Below are positions 44,446 to 53,657 of a DNA stretch of 64,000 nt, in pieces. The notes below the pieces were generated by a model. That model was given only the letters and a program-made list of their open reading frames with translations, had not been told where the DNA came from and made no database searches. This DNA comes from Rheinheimera sediminis. GTDB taxonomy: Bacteria; Pseudomonadota; Gammaproteobacteria; Enterobacterales; Alteromonadaceae. The position numbers were made by a program, and so were the translations under genes. The stretch lies in the NCBI RefSeq assembly GCF_004005375.1, contig NZ_RZUF01000008.1, forward strand, positions 1 to 64,000, in the 5' to 3' direction. Every line of letters begins with the position of its first letter. Within the stretch, counting starts at the first letter, position 1.

Positions 44446-46746
44446 TTGCCTACTTTATTTCAACAAATTCAGGCAGGAAAAGTCTGGGACTTTCATGGTG
44501 GTATTCATCCACCAAGCCGTAAAGAGCGCACTAACCAAAAACCTGTGGCGCTTTTAGATATTCCTGACCGTTTATATGTTCCACTGCGCCAGCATATTGG
44601 TGTTGCTGGCAAGCTATTAGTCAAAGTCGGCGATCGGGTACTTAAAGGCCAGGCTCTGACTCAGGCTGATAATGCGATGGCTGTACCTGTGCACGCCCCC
44701 ACCTCTGGCACAGTGCTGGCGATTGAACTTCATACCAGTACTCACCCTTCCAGCTTAGCTGAACCTACTTTAGTGCTGACTCCGGATGGTATGGACGAGT
44801 GGCGTCCCCGCAAACCTTTGGATCCTGCAGTGGTAGATAACTACACTTTATTGGAACGTATTCAGGAATCTGGTATTGCCGGTATGGGCGGTGCGGGTTT
44901 TCCAACGCACATTAAAGTCAATGTGAAGCAGCCGGTTGATTATCTGATTATCAATGCTGTGGAATGCGAGCCTTATATCACAGCAGATGACATGCTGATG
45001 CAGGAGCGCGCCAGCGACATTATTGCCGGTATAGAGATACTGGTAAAACTGCTGAGTCCAAAAGCAGTATTGATAGGCATAGAAGACGACAAACCTATAG
45101 CGGCAGCCTCATTAAAAGCTGCTATAGGCCAAAAAGATAACTACTTCGTTCGGGAAGTCCCCACCAAGTACCCTTCAGGTGGCGAAAAACAATTAATTCA
45201 GTTGCTGACGAATAAAGAAGTGCCAGCAGGTCGCAGACCTCTGGATATTGGCATTGTGATGCAAAACGTCGGTACAGCTTTTGCGATAGCTCAGGCGGTG
45301 TTGGACGATATTCCACTGATCCACCGCGTAGTGACTGTGGCTGGCGAAACCCTGGCGCAGCAACAAAACGTACTGGCACTGATAGGAACGCCCATCTCAG
45401 ATTTGCTGACTGCTTGCGGTTTTCAGGCAGAACAACGCCAGCGCATTATTGTTGGAGGCCCAATGATGGGCTTTGCGATAGCAGACTGGTCTGTACCTGT
45501 GGTTAAAACCACCAACTGCATTTTAGCCCCGACCGAACAGGAACTGGGTGCAGTCAGTGAGGAAATGGATTGTATCCGTTGTAGTGCTTGTGCTGACGCC
45601 TGCCCTGCCAGCTTATTACCGCAGCAACTGTTGTGGTACAGCAAAGCCAAAGATCAGGACAAACTAGCCGAATACAATTTATCCGACTGCATTGAATGTG
45701 GCGCCTGTGCTTATGTCTGTCCAAGCGAAATTCCGTTGGTGCATTACTACCGGGTGGCCAAAGCAGAGATCCGTGAAACCCAGCGTGAAGCCTTAAAAGC
45801 AGAGCAAGCCAAAGCACGTTTTGATGCCCGTACCGAACGTTTAGAGCGGGAAAAACAAGAACGTCTGGAACGCAACCAACAACTGGCGGCTCAGCGTGTT
45901 GCGCAGCAACAAGCCAGTGGTCAGGCGGCACAAAGCGCTGCAGCTGTGCAACAGGCGCTGGAGCGCAGCCAACAACTAGCAGCACCAGCTCTGGATAAAG
46001 CACAAATTATTGCAGAGCGCGAGCGTAAAAAAGCCGAAGCTTTGGCTTATCAGCAGCAAAAACAACAATCTGCGGCCACGGAGTCAGCTCCAGCCCAAAC
46101 TGAAGCAGCAACAGAAGACCCACGTAAAGCCGCTATTGCCGCCGCCTTAGCTCGTGCCAAAGCAAAAAAACTAACACAGCAAGAGCCTGAAACCCAGCCT
46201 GAAACTGCTGCAGAACCAACTCAGGTTGAAGCACCAGCAGCTGATGCAGATGCGAAAAAAGCCGCAGTAGCTGCAGCTATAGCGCGGGCTAAAGCGAAAA
46301 AGCTGACAGAGCAAGAGCCGCAAGCCCAGCCAGACTCAGTTGCAGCAACTGCTGCTGAGCCAGCTCAGGTTGAAGCAGCTGCGTCTGATATCGATGCGAA
46401 AAAAGCCGCCATAGCAGCTGCTATAGCGCGGGCTAAAGCGAAAAAACTGACAGAGCAAGAGCCGCAATCCCAGCCAGACTCAGTTGCAGCCGCTGCTGCA
46501 GAGCCAGCTCAGGTTGAAGCACCAGCGTCTGATGTCGATGCGAAAAAAGCCGCAGTAGCAGCCGCTATAGCGCGGGCTAAAGCAAAAAAGCTGACGCAGC
46601 AAGAGCCTGAAGCCCAGCCTGAAACTACTGCAGAGCCAGCTCAGGTTGAAGCAGCAGCATCTGATGTCGATGCGAAAAAAGCCGCCATAGCAGCTGCTAT
46701 AGCGCGGGCTAAAGCGAAAAAACAACAAAATAGTGAGCCGTTATGA
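44446..46746 (+). CDS. rsxC: Electron transport complex subunit RsxC/RnfC with Ala-Lys repeat tail
   Basis: A ~766-aa peripheral subunit that carries the NADH/FMN site and two [4Fe-4S] clusters (CIRCSACADACP and CIECGACAYVCP). I start it at TTG 44446, which has GGAG 7 bp upstream and gives PTLFQQIQAGKVWDFHGGIHPP, matching the family N-terminus; an upstream GTG at 44389 would overlap rsxB by 56 bp. After the second cluster the protein becomes Gln/Ala/Glu/Lys-rich, and the last ~210 residues contain five copies of KKAA(I/V)AAAIARAKAKK in repeats of 44-48 residues. Such tails are variable in gammaproteobacterial RsxC. Confidence 0.96.
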   Translation: MPTLFQQIQAGKVWDFHGGIHPPSRKERTNQKPVALLDIPDRLYVPLRQHIGVAGKLLVKVGDRVLKGQALTQADNAMAVPVHAPTSGTVLAIELHTSTHPSSLAEPTLVLTPDGMDEWRPRKPLDPAVVDNYTLLERIQESGIAGMGGAGFPTHIKVNVKQPVDYLIINAVECEPYITADDMLMQERASDIIAGIEILVKLLSPKAVLIGIEDDKPIAAASLKAAIGQKDNYFVREVPTKYPSGGEKQLIQLLTNKEVPAGRRPLDIGIVMQNVGTAFAIAQAVLDDIPLIHRVVTVAGETLAQQQNVLALIGTPISDLLTACGFQAEQRQRIIVGGPMMGFAIADWSVPVVKTTNCILAPTEQELGAVSEEMDCIRCSACADACPASLLPQQLLWYSKAKDQDKLAEYNLSDCIECGACAYVCPSEIPLVHYYRVAKAEIRETQREALKAEQAKARFDARTERLEREKQERLERNQQLAAQRVAQQQASGQAAQSAAAVQQALERSQQLAAPALDKAQIIAERERKKAEALAYQQQKQQSAATESAPAQTEAATEDPRKAAIAAALARAKAKKLTQQEPETQPETAAEPTQVEAPAADADAKKAAVAAAIARAKAKKLTEQEPQAQPDSVAATAAEPAQVEAAASDIDAKKAAIAAAIARAKAKKLTEQEPQSQPDSVAAAAAEPAQVEAPASDVDAKKAAVAAAIARAKAKKLTQQEPEAQPETTAEPAQVEAAASDVDAKKAAIAAAIARAKAKKQQNSEPL

Positions 46747-47807
46747 GTTTTAAAATCGCCAGCTCCCCGCACCAGCACAACCAAAAGAGCACAGCTCAGT
46801 TGATGAAGTTGGTGGCTTTAGCTGCTGTACCAGGTATTGCAGTACAAGCTTACTTTTTTGGCTATGGGGTACTGATCCAACTGCTATTGGCCATAGCGAC
46901 CGCCTTGCTTTGTGAAGCCTCAGTACTGGCCCTGCGCGGTAAAAAAGTGAAAGCTAAATTGCTGGACCACAGCGCTGTGGTGACCGCCGTATTGCTTGCT
47001 GTAGCTATCCCTTCTTATGCCCCCTGGTGGTTGGTAGTGATAGGAACAGCTTTTGCGATTATTGTAGTGAAACAACTGTACGGAGGCTTAGGCAACAATT
47101 TATTTAACCCGGCGATGGCGGCTTATGTGTTGCTCTTAGTATCCTTTCCTTTGCCTATGACCAGTTGGTTACCCGCAGCACCTTTACAACAGCAAAGTCT
47201 GGGGCCCGCTGATGCGGTTTGTACTATTTTCACCCAGTTCAGTTGCAGTGGCTACAGTATCAGCCAACTGCGTCAAAATGTGGATGGCGTCAGTATGGCG
47301 ACACCACTGGATACATTAAAAACGGACCTGGCGCAGGGCTACACCACAACCGAAAGCATGGACAAACCGGTGTTTGGCTGGTTATCCGGCGAAGGCTGGT
47401 TTTGGGTTAATCTGGCCTATTTACTCGGTGGTTTGTTTTTGTTGCAGCAAAAAGTCATTCAATGGCGCATTCCGGTGGCTGTGTTAGGCTCCTTGTTTAG
47501 CTTTAGTTTTATCGCCTGGTTACTATCGCCAGACACCAATGCCAGCCCGCTGTTTCAGTTATTTTCTGGTGCCACTATGCTGGCAGCATTTTTTATTGCG
47601 ACCGACCCGGTATCGGCTTCCACCACAGAAAAAGGTCGCTTGGTTTTTGGGGCTTTAATTGGCGGCCTGGTGTTTGTGATCCGTAGTTACGGCGGTTATC
47701 CGGATGCCTTCGCTTTTGCCGTGATGCTGGCCAATATGGCGGTTCCTTTGATTGACTATTACACCCAGCCACGCACCTATGGCCATAAAAATAAGGGAGC
47801 GCGCTAA
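46743..47807 (+). CDS. rsxD: Electron transport complex subunit RsxD/RnfD
   Basis: A 354-aa integral membrane subunit of the NqrB/RnfD family, with ~9-10 helices. The start is coupled to the rsxC stop (ATGA). A long periplasmic region between ~135 and 200 precedes the second helix block; the FSGATMLAAFFIATDPVSAS segment is conserved in the family. RnfD carries covalent FMN through a Thr; a candidate is the Thr in the SGAT or the DKPVFG-preceding TTESM region, which I cannot settle. It forms the membrane core with RsxA and RsxE. Confidence 0.96.
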   Translation: MSFKIASSPHQHNQKSTAQLMKLVALAAVPGIAVQAYFFGYGVLIQLLLAIATALLCEASVLALRGKKVKAKLLDHSAVVTAVLLAVAIPSYAPWWLVVIGTAFAIIVVKQLYGGLGNNLFNPAMAAYVLLLVSFPLPMTSWLPAAPLQQQSLGPADAVCTIFTQFSCSGYSISQLRQNVDGVSMATPLDTLKTDLAQGYTTTESMDKPVFGWLSGEGWFWVNLAYLLGGLFLLQQKVIQWRIPVAVLGSLFSFSFIAWLLSPDTNASPLFQLFSGATMLAAFFIATDPVSASTTEKGRLVFGALIGGLVFVIRSYGGYPDAFAFAVMLANMAVPLIDYYTQPRTYGHKNKGAR

Positions 47808-48433
47808 TGCTGAGTTCTGTCACTAAAAACGCCTTGCTGCTGGGCACTGCAGCCCTGCTTTGTGTTTTTGCCGTGGCTGCGGTGAATGAAATCACCAAAG
47901 TTGAAATTAAGCAGCAGCAACTTGATAGTAAACTTCGCACTCTGGTTGAAGTAATGCCTGAACTTGCAGGCAATACAGAGGTTTTGCACGATTGCGTCGC
48001 GGTGTTGGATACAGAGTTATTGGGAAAAGATGCGACACAACAGATCTACCGCTATCGCGTTGATGGCTCAGTCAAAGCCTATTTGGTAGAAACCACGGCG
48101 CCAGATGGCTACAGCGGTGCTATTGAGGTATTGGCAGCTATTAGCCCAGAGCAACAGATTATTGGCGTTCGAGTACTGACCCATAAAGAAACCCCGGGCC
48201 TTGGAGATAAAGTAGAACTTCGTAAAAGCCCTTGGGTTTTAAGTTTTAATGGCAAAACTTTGGCCTCAGCTGAAGATCGCAGCTTTGCGGTGAAAAAAGA
48301 CGGCGGTCAATTCGATCAGTTCTCCGGTGCCACTATTACGCCACGCGCCGTGGTGAAAGCAGTGAAAAATGCTGCTATCTATATTCAGCAACATCCTGAA
48401 CTGGCCAGCTTGCCAGCTAATTGTGGAGCCTGA
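47807..48433 (+). CDS. rsxG: Electron transport complex subunit RsxG/RnfG
   Basis: A 208-aa subunit with one N-terminal membrane anchor (~9-30) and a periplasmic FMN-binding domain. The flavinylation motif [11 protein letters not shown] is present near residue 170; the Thr is the covalent FMN attachment site known for the NqrC/RnfG family. The ATG shares a base with the rsxD stop, giving tight coupling. The usual HKETPGLGD motif is also visible (~125). Confidence 0.97.
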   Translation: MLSSVTKNALLLGTAALLCVFAVAAVNEITKVEIKQQQLDSKLRTLVEVMPELAGNTEVLHDCVAVLDTELLGKDATQQIYRYRVDGSVKAYLVETTAPDGYSGAIEVLAAISPEQQIIGVRVLTHKETPGLGDKVELRKSPWVLSFNGKTLASAEDRSFAVKKDGGQFDQFSGATITPRAVVKAVKNAAIYIQQHPELASLPANCGA

Positions 48434-48438
48434 GCCCT

Positions 48439-49161
48439 ATGGAAACTACTGCTGTAGAACAAAAAGTGAGCCCTTATCAGGAACTTGTTCGGCAAGGGCT
48501 GTGGAAAAACAACCCGGGCCTGGTGCAGCTATTAGGGCTTTGCCCTTTGTTGGCCGTGACCAATAGCCTGACCAGTGCGCTGGGGTTAGGTTTAGCCACT
48601 ATGCTGGTATTGCTTAGTACCAACACAGTGGTATCGCTGGTTCGGAACTATGTGCCGAATGAAATCCGTATTCCGGTGTTTGTCATGGTCATAGCTTCCG
48701 TAGTGACTGTGATCGAACTGCTGATGCATGCTTTTATGTACAACCTGTATCAGGCGCTAGGCATTTTTATTCCACTGATGGTCACCAACTGTATTGTGAT
48801 AGGCAGAGCTGAAGCTTATGCCTCGAAAAACGCAGTGCTACCAGCGGCTTTCGACGGCTTGATGATGGGCACTGGTTTTGCGTTAGTGCTCTGTACTTTG
48901 GGTGCAGTACGAGAAGTACTGGGGGCTGGCACCTTGTTTGCCGGAGCTGATTTGCTGCTGGGTGACTGGGCCAAAGTGTTGACCGTGCATTTGTACCAGG
49001 CGGATCATCAGTTTTTGTTGGCCATATTACCGCCCGGTGCTTTTTTAGTGATGGGTTTTTTGATTGCAGGCAAAAATGCTGTAGATGCTCGAATTGCGGC
49101 CAAAGCTAAACCTGCGGAACAAAAAATCAGCCGGGCACGAGTCACTCATGTGTCCAGTTAG
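48439..49161 (+). CDS. rsxE: Electron transport complex subunit RsxE/RnfE
   Basis: A 240-aa membrane protein of the NqrD/RnfE family and structural partner of RsxA. Six helices; the motif [21 protein letters not shown] with its conserved Cys and the second-half [18 protein letters not shown] are diagnostic. ATG 48439 is the family start (METT...[14 protein letters not shown]). The upstream in-frame extension overlaps rsxG and is not used. The last rsx gene; nth follows 39 bp downstream. Confidence 0.97.
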   Translation: METTAVEQKVSPYQELVRQGLWKNNPGLVQLLGLCPLLAVTNSLTSALGLGLATMLVLLSTNTVVSLVRNYVPNEIRIPVFVMVIASVVTVIELLMHAFMYNLYQALGIFIPLMVTNCIVIGRAEAYASKNAVLPAAFDGLMMGTGFALVLCTLGAVREVLGAGTLFAGADLLLGDWAKVLTVHLYQADHQFLLAILPPGAFLVMGFLIAGKNAVDARIAAKAKPAEQKISRARVTHVSS

Positions 49162-49200
49162 CTTTAAAAAATTTGAATAAAGAGTTTTAAATAAAACCAG

Positions 49201-49863
49201 ATGAATAAAGCAAAACGTATTCAGATTTTACAGCGACTGCGGGAAAACAATCCCAAGCCAACCACTGAGCTGGAGTTCAATTCTCCTTTTGAATTGCTGG
49301 TTGCTGTGTTGCTGTCTGCTCAGGCGACGGATGTCAGCGTTAATAAAGCCACCCGCCTGCTCTACCCTGTTGCTAATACGCCGCAAGCCATTTTTGATTT
49401 AGGTGTGGATGGCGTAAAGCAGTACATCAAAACCATAGGGCTGTTTAACTCAAAAGCAGAGAACCTGATTAAAACCTGCCGCATCCTGATAGACCAGCAC
49501 AATGGCATAGTGCCGGAAAATCGGGAAGCTTTAGAAGCCTTGCCAGGCGTAGGCCGCAAAACCGCCAACGTGGTGCTGAACACCGCCTTCGGCTGGCTAA
49601 AAGATAACGAAGGTAACTACTTTATCGCCGTTGATACCCATATCCAGCGCGTGGCCAACCGCACCGGCTACGCCAAAGGCAAAACGGTTGAAGAGACCGA
49701 GCAAAGCATTATCCGGAATACGCCAAACAAAGAAGAGTTTATGTTTGACTTGCATCACTGGTTGATCCTGCATGGCCGCTATACCTGCGTGGCACGCAAA
49801 CCCAAATGTGGCTCTTGTATTATTGAGGACCTGTGTGAGTTTAAAGAGAAAGTCGACCCATAG
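49201..49863 (+). CDS. nth: Endonuclease III
   Basis: Base-excision-repair DNA glycosylase/AP lyase that removes oxidised pyrimidines. The 220-aa protein has the helix-hairpin-helix LPGVGRKTANVVLNTAFG with the catalytic Lys at ~120, the catalytic Asp in AVDTHIQRVANRTG at ~140, and the C-x6-C-x2-C-x5-C [4Fe-4S] motif CVARKPKCGSCIIEDLC at the C-terminus. The rsxABCDGE-nth order is the same as in enterobacteria. It converges with the LysR gene. Confidence 0.98.
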   Translation: MNKAKRIQILQRLRENNPKPTTELEFNSPFELLVAVLLSAQATDVSVNKATRLLYPVANTPQAIFDLGVDGVKQYIKTIGLFNSKAENLIKTCRILIDQHNGIVPENREALEALPGVGRKTANVVLNTAFGWLKDNEGNYFIAVDTHIQRVANRTGYAKGKTVEETEQSIIRNTPNKEEFMFDLHHWLILHGRYTCVARKPKCGSCIIEDLCEFKEKVDP

Positions 49864-49871
49864 TCGCCTTC

Positions 49872-50861
49872 TCACGTCTTTTTTTGTGCAGCTGCAGCTT
49901 GCAGATAGTCTAGGAAATGCCGGGCTGTGGCCGATAACGGGTTATCTTTACGCCAGACCACAGACCAATGCCGGATAATTGGGAAGTCTTTGACTTTGAC
50001 TATGCTCAATCCGGCTTGGCACAAGGCCTCATAGTCTAGTGGCACCGCAGTTTTAGTCGTGGCTGCCGCAGACTGAGCGCCTGACCATACCGAAGGTTGT
50101 AAGGCCAATTGCGATAGCACTGCAATACCTAAACCTGCTGCGACTGAATGTTTTATCGCTTCGTTACTGCCTAAACTCATCACTACATTTGGTTTAAAAT
50201 TATGTTCTTTGAAATGCTGCTCTGCCGCCATACGAGTGCCACTTCCGGACTCTCGCATCAACCAACGCTCTGTGCTTAACTCATTCAGCTCAACTGTTTT
50301 ATTCGCTAAAGCGTGCTTTGACGAAGTGATGATCACCAAGGGATTGATCTGAAACTGCAGGCGTTCCAGCGGCAGGTCATCCGGGGGCATCATCATGACC
50401 GCCAGATCGTCTATCCCCTGAGTAAGGCGCCCCACCACTCTGTCTCTGTTTTCAATTGCCAGCTCAATTTCTACCCCCTGATGTGCAGCGGAAAAGGGCC
50501 CTAATAAATCAGGCACAAAGTATTCGGCCGTTGTTACTGCAGCGATACGCAGACGACCGCTGACCAATCCATTGATTTCAGCAATTCTGGCTTCGAAGCG
50601 TTGCCAGCATGCAGCCACTTCACGTACTGCTTTATAAAGCTCTTCGCCGGCCTGAGTTAAACGTATTTGCCTACCTGTTGTTTCGAATAATCGCTGGCCT
50701 GTAGTCACAGATAATTCGCGCAGTTGTACCGACACTGTTGGCTGACTGACATACAGCTCTTGCGCTGCTTTGGTGACTGATAACAAACGCGCTGCAGACT
50801 CAAAGGCCCGAAGTTGTTGTGGAGTAATACGCTGAAATCGGGCAAGAGTGAGAGCAGGCAT
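49872..50861 (-). CDS. CbbR-like LysR-type transcriptional regulator
   Basis: A 329-aa LysR regulator. The winged helix-turn-helix (~15-75) includes LRAFESAARLLSVTKAAQELYVSQPTVSVQLREL, split here by its typical turn; the effector domain follows with GRLRIAAVTTAEYFVPDLLGPF and MRESGSGTRMAAEQHF, resembling the CbbR/CysB-type subfamily. I choose ATG 50861 (GAGAA Shine-Dalgarno) over an upstream extension. It diverges from an orphan isocitrate dehydrogenase fragment and DUF6671 operon, with a 26-bp palindrome between the two starts, so it probably regulates that operon and itself. Confidence 0.92.
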   Translation of the reverse strand: MPALTLARFQRITPQQLRAFESAARLLSVTKAAQELYVSQPTVSVQLRELSVTTGQRLFETTGRQIRLTQAGEELYKAVREVAACWQRFEARIAEINGLVSGRLRIAAVTTAEYFVPDLLGPFSAAHQGVEIELAIENRDRVVGRLTQGIDDLAVMMMPPDDLPLERLQFQINPLVIITSSKHALANKTVELNELSTERWLMRESGSGTRMAAEQHFKEHNFKPNVVMSLGSNEAIKHSVAAGLGIAVLSQLALQPSVWSGAQSAAATTKTAVPLDYEALCQAGLSIVKVKDFPIIRHWSVVWRKDNPLSATARHFLDYLQAAAAQKKT

Positions 50862-50894
50862 AATGAATTCTCTGTTTTTACTAAGCACAGCACA

Positions 50895-50920
50895 AATCTA
50901 TAGCTTTGAAGCTATGGATT
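50895..50920. promoter_or_regulatory. Putative LysR operator palindrome
   Basis: AATCTATAGCTT-TG-AAGCTATGGATT: 12-bp arms with one mismatch, located 34 bp upstream of the LysR start and 78 bp upstream of the divergent gene. A further half-site TATAGATT is at 50945-50952. This fits the dyad plus half-site arrangement of LysR operators. Confidence 0.55.
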
Positions 50921-50997
50921 CAATTAAAACAAAGTATTTTTATTTATAGATTTGCTGACATACAGTGCGCCCACTGGCACATTGAAGTATCGCTACC

Positions 50998-51580
50998 ATG
51001 AGAAATCAGCAGCTTGTTATTGAAAATAATAGAAACAATGGCCGTCAGCAGCAGAGCTTCGAAGGCAAAGATATAGCTATTATGGGTGAAAAAACCAAAG
51101 TTCTGGTCAATACCGACCAGTTTGCTGCTGCGGTCATAGCTCGACTTGGTGCCAACGCAGAGGTTTACGGCCGTGACTTATAAAAACTCAGCTCTGCAGC
51201 AAAAGCCTGCTACTCCAGACTATGAAGCGAAAGCGCCTGCGGAAAAAATTATCGTCGGCGTTGACGTTTTTTTGCATAAACACCAACTCTCAGCGAGCAT
51301 GCTGGCTGAACGCCTGAAGCTGCTGGAAACCGCAGAACTTGAATTGGAAATGATCACGAATAGGGGCGTAAAAGTATGGCCTGATGGCTTTCCTGAAACC
51401 TTCTGTACCGACCAATGGCGATGTCGTTTTATGCTCAAAGCAGGCCTGACGCAACTCGGATATGGCGATATCATTCGCCTGCTTAGTCTTATCTCAGCCA
51501 ATAATCTGGACGTGATTAAAACCGAGAACCTCTGCACCTTTCACGGTGAACCGGGCTTTATGTTGGGGCAAGGGCTATAA
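50998..51580 (+). pseudogene. Orphan C-terminal domain of Thermus/Rickettsia-type isocitrate dehydrogenase, frameshifted
   Basis: Two overlapping frames together match the C-terminal ~190 residues of the long NADP-isocitrate dehydrogenases (Rickettsia/Thermus type). The first frame (50998-51183) ends TDQFAAAVIARLGANAEVYG and stops; the second (to 51580) continues from about TYKNSALQQ through VGVDVFL, TNRGVKVWPDG, DQWRCRFMLKAG and ends HGEPGFMLGQGL. Removing one T in CTTATAAAA near 51178-51183 would join them into one frame. The catalytic N-terminal ~330 residues are absent; the first ~30 residues do not match. Either it is a decayed remnant or a small regulatory-domain gene made by frameshift or reinitiation. 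DUF6671 begins 1 bp after it. Confidence 0.65.
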
Positions 51581-51581
51581 G

Positions 51582-52412
51582 ATGAAAGCAAAAGAACTAA
51601 GGGCAGCGCTACTGACGAAACATCAAAAATTAGCTTTGATAGCGCCTGCTTTAGCCCAGGTTGGCTTAAAACTACAGCTGACCGAAGCTTTTGATACTGA
51701 CGCTTTGGGTTCATTTTCTGGTGAAACAGCGCGCACACAAAGCCCGTTGGACTGCGCAAAAACCAAAGCAAAACTGGCCTGCGAAGCGACAGGCCTTGCT
51801 ATAGGTATTGGCAGTGAGGGCAGCTTTGGTGGTGGTCCAGCTCCTGGCTTGCTGAATTGGGATGACGAGGTGCTGTGCCTGTTTTATCAGGATAAGCAGC
51901 AATTCATTATGGCTTATGCTTCAGGCCCGGTACCTTTGTCTGATCTCAAAACAGATCAGCTTGCACTGATCCGTGCGCACCTGGAGCAGCATGATGCAGC
52001 ACAAGGTTGGCTCCTCAGTTACAGCACTGGCTTGCTAAAAGGACTACTCGGCTTTGATGCTATTTTTCAGGCTGTGCAGCATGCAGATTTGCTTAGTACC
52101 TCAGGGCAATTGACAGAAGTTATTCGTATTTCACCAGATTTACGCGCTCACTTATGCCCTGCCCGGCAGCGTTATATTCAGCAGGCGGCAGCCCAGCTCG
52201 CTGACAGGTTGCTTGCACTTTGTCCTGTGTGTCAGGCGGCCGATTTTTGGCGTAAAGCGCATGAACCGGGTCTGCCCTGTTCCGCCTGCACTTACCCCAC
52301 GCAGCGGGTGAAATACTATATAAAAAAATGCGATTGTTGTGGTCATACCGAGCATGAGCCTCCGGCCGAACCTTATGCAGAACCGGCTTATTGCCCACTT
52401 TGTAATCCTTAA
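51582..52412 (+). CDS. DUF6671 family protein with C-terminal zinc ribbon
   Basis: A 276-aa cytoplasmic protein. Residues ~1-200 match the DUF6671 pattern: AALLTKHQKLALIAPAL, FDTDALGSFSGETARTQSPLDCA, GIGSEGSFGGGP, and WDDEVLCLF. The C-terminal ~80 residues hold a cysteine-rich segment, CPVCQ, CSAC, CDCCGH and CPLC, likely to bind zinc. No biochemical function is known to me for the family; the conserved Thr/Asp/Gly-rich patches near the N-terminus might form an active site. ATG 51582 is preceded by AAGGGC. It begins 1 bp after the isocitrate-dehydrogenase-type domain and is probably co-transcribed with it, opposite the LysR gene. A MITE-like element starts at its stop codon. Confidence 0.8.
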   Translation: MKAKELRAALLTKHQKLALIAPALAQVGLKLQLTEAFDTDALGSFSGETARTQSPLDCAKTKAKLACEATGLAIGIGSEGSFGGGPAPGLLNWDDEVLCLFYQDKQQFIMAYASGPVPLSDLKTDQLALIRAHLEQHDAAQGWLLSYSTGLLKGLLGFDAIFQAVQHADLLSTSGQLTEVIRISPDLRAHLCPARQRYIQQAAAQLADRLLALCPVCQAADFWRKAHEPGLPCSACTYPTQRVKYYIKKCDCCGHTEHEPPAEPYAEPAYCPLCNP

Positions 52413-52646
52413 CTAACCTGAACTCGGGATAAGCCGTGCCACTGAATAGACATCTTTTCGCGCCTCTCTGCGTTGCTCCGTCTAGCCATAGCTTGCTATG
52501 GCGTACGACCAAGCGCCTTGAGATCCACAAAAATCTGTACATTCAGTCAGCAAAGACTTTGGTTGCTTAACGTAACAATGTTACTTCGTTGATTTAATTC
52601 ATTAAATCGAAAAAAGTCGACACTCATTATCCCGAGTTCAGGTTAA
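52413..52646 (+). repeat. MITE-like element, copy 3 (234 bp)
   Basis: Begins AACCTGAACTCGGGATAAGC and ends TTATCCCGAGTTCAGGTTAA, a perfect 16-bp terminal inverted repeat core (CCTGAACTCGGGATAA). Compared with copy 2 it has ~90 extra bp in the right half. It starts immediately after the DUF6671 stop and ends 31 bp before the Sua5 start. Confidence 0.9.
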
Positions 52647-52676
52647 CTACCAACCACCAGGTACCGGAGTCAAACT

Positions 52677-53657
52677 GTGTTGAATACCCTGATGTTACAC
52701 TCTGCAGTTGCAGAACATGTCCACACTGCAGCAGAGTTATTAAAGCAAGGAAAGCTGGTTGCAGTGCCTACTGAAACTGTTTATGGCCTGGCAGCAAATG
52801 CCCGAAACAAAGAGGCAGTGAAGCAGATTTTTGTTGCCAAAGGCAGGCCTGCTGATCATCCGCTGATTGTCCATCTGCATGCAGCCACAGCACTGAAAGA
52901 CTGGGCAAAAGATATTCCTGCCCAGGCTTTTGCACTTGCAGAGGCATTTTGGCCAGGTCCACTCACCTTGTTGCTTAAAAAAGCAGATCACGTCGACAGC
53001 TGTGTGACTGGAGGTTTGGATACCATAGGCTTACGAGTGCCGGCTCATCCTGTGTTGTTGCAGCTACTGGCAGCTGAGCAACTAGCGGTCGCAGCACCTT
53101 CTGCTAATCCCTACAAAAGATTAAGCCCAACCTGTGCGCAGCACGTCATGGACACCATGGCAGGCAAACTTGATGCAGTGCTGAATGGGGGCGACTGTGA
53201 GTTTGGTCTTGAATCTACTATTGTCAGTTTGGTTGGTGACTCCATAGCGGTAGTGCGCGCCGGTCCTATTAGTGCAGAACAGTTAGAGCAGGTACTGGGG
53301 CAGAAGGTGGAGACACCGGAACAGCATCAGGTGAAGGTCTCGGGCAATGTGGCAGCTCACTACCAACCTCAGACCCCATTGCGCTGTGTTTCCACTCTTG
53401 AGCTCAACAGGCTGCTTGAAAACAACAGGCTAAAACTTGCGGTGCTGTCTTTCAGTGAACCGTCTTATACAACGCAGGTTCACTGGCAATATCGCATGCC
53501 AAATGACGCCATGCAGTATGGCCGAGATTTATACAAACAGCTGTATTTAGCAGATCAAAGTGGTGCCGAACTTATTGTGGTAGAGCATCCGCCTTCGGAT
53601 GGCGCATGGCTTGCCGTGCAGAACAGACTAATGCGTGCCGCCTATCAGGAAGCTTAA
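52677..53657 (+). CDS. Sua5/YwlC-type L-threonylcarbamoyladenylate synthase
   Basis: Makes threonylcarbamoyl-AMP from Thr, bicarbonate and ATP for t6A modification of ANN-decoding tRNAs. The YrdC domain (~1-205) has VAVPTETVYGLAANARN, KGRPADHPLIVHL, GLRVPAHP and the SANPYKRLSPT segment; the C-terminal Sua5 domain (~220-326) follows the linker, so this is the long two-domain Sua5 form, not the short TsaC. GTG 52677 has GGAG 7 bp upstream; TTG three bases later is an alternative. Stand-alone gene following a MITE-like repeat. Confidence 0.93.
   Translation: MLNTLMLHSAVAEHVHTAAELLKQGKLVAVPTETVYGLAANARNKEAVKQIFVAKGRPADHPLIVHLHAATALKDWAKDIPAQAFALAEAFWPGPLTLLLKKADHVDSCVTGGLDTIGLRVPAHPVLLQLLAAEQLAVAAPSANPYKRLSPTCAQHVMDTMAGKLDAVLNGGDCEFGLESTIVSLVGDSIAVVRAGPISAEQLEQVLGQKVETPEQHQVKVSGNVAAHYQPQTPLRCVSTLELNRLLENNRLKLAVLSFSEPSYTTQVHWQYRMPNDAMQYGRDLYKQLYLADQSGAELIVVEHPPSDGAWLAVQNRLMRAAYQEA

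Noticed and set aside
51173-51183. Programmed frameshift joining the two isocitrate dehydrogenase-like frames
   Set aside because: The site CTTATAAAA does not match a known slippery or prfB-type signal; a single-base indel or sequencing error is simpler.
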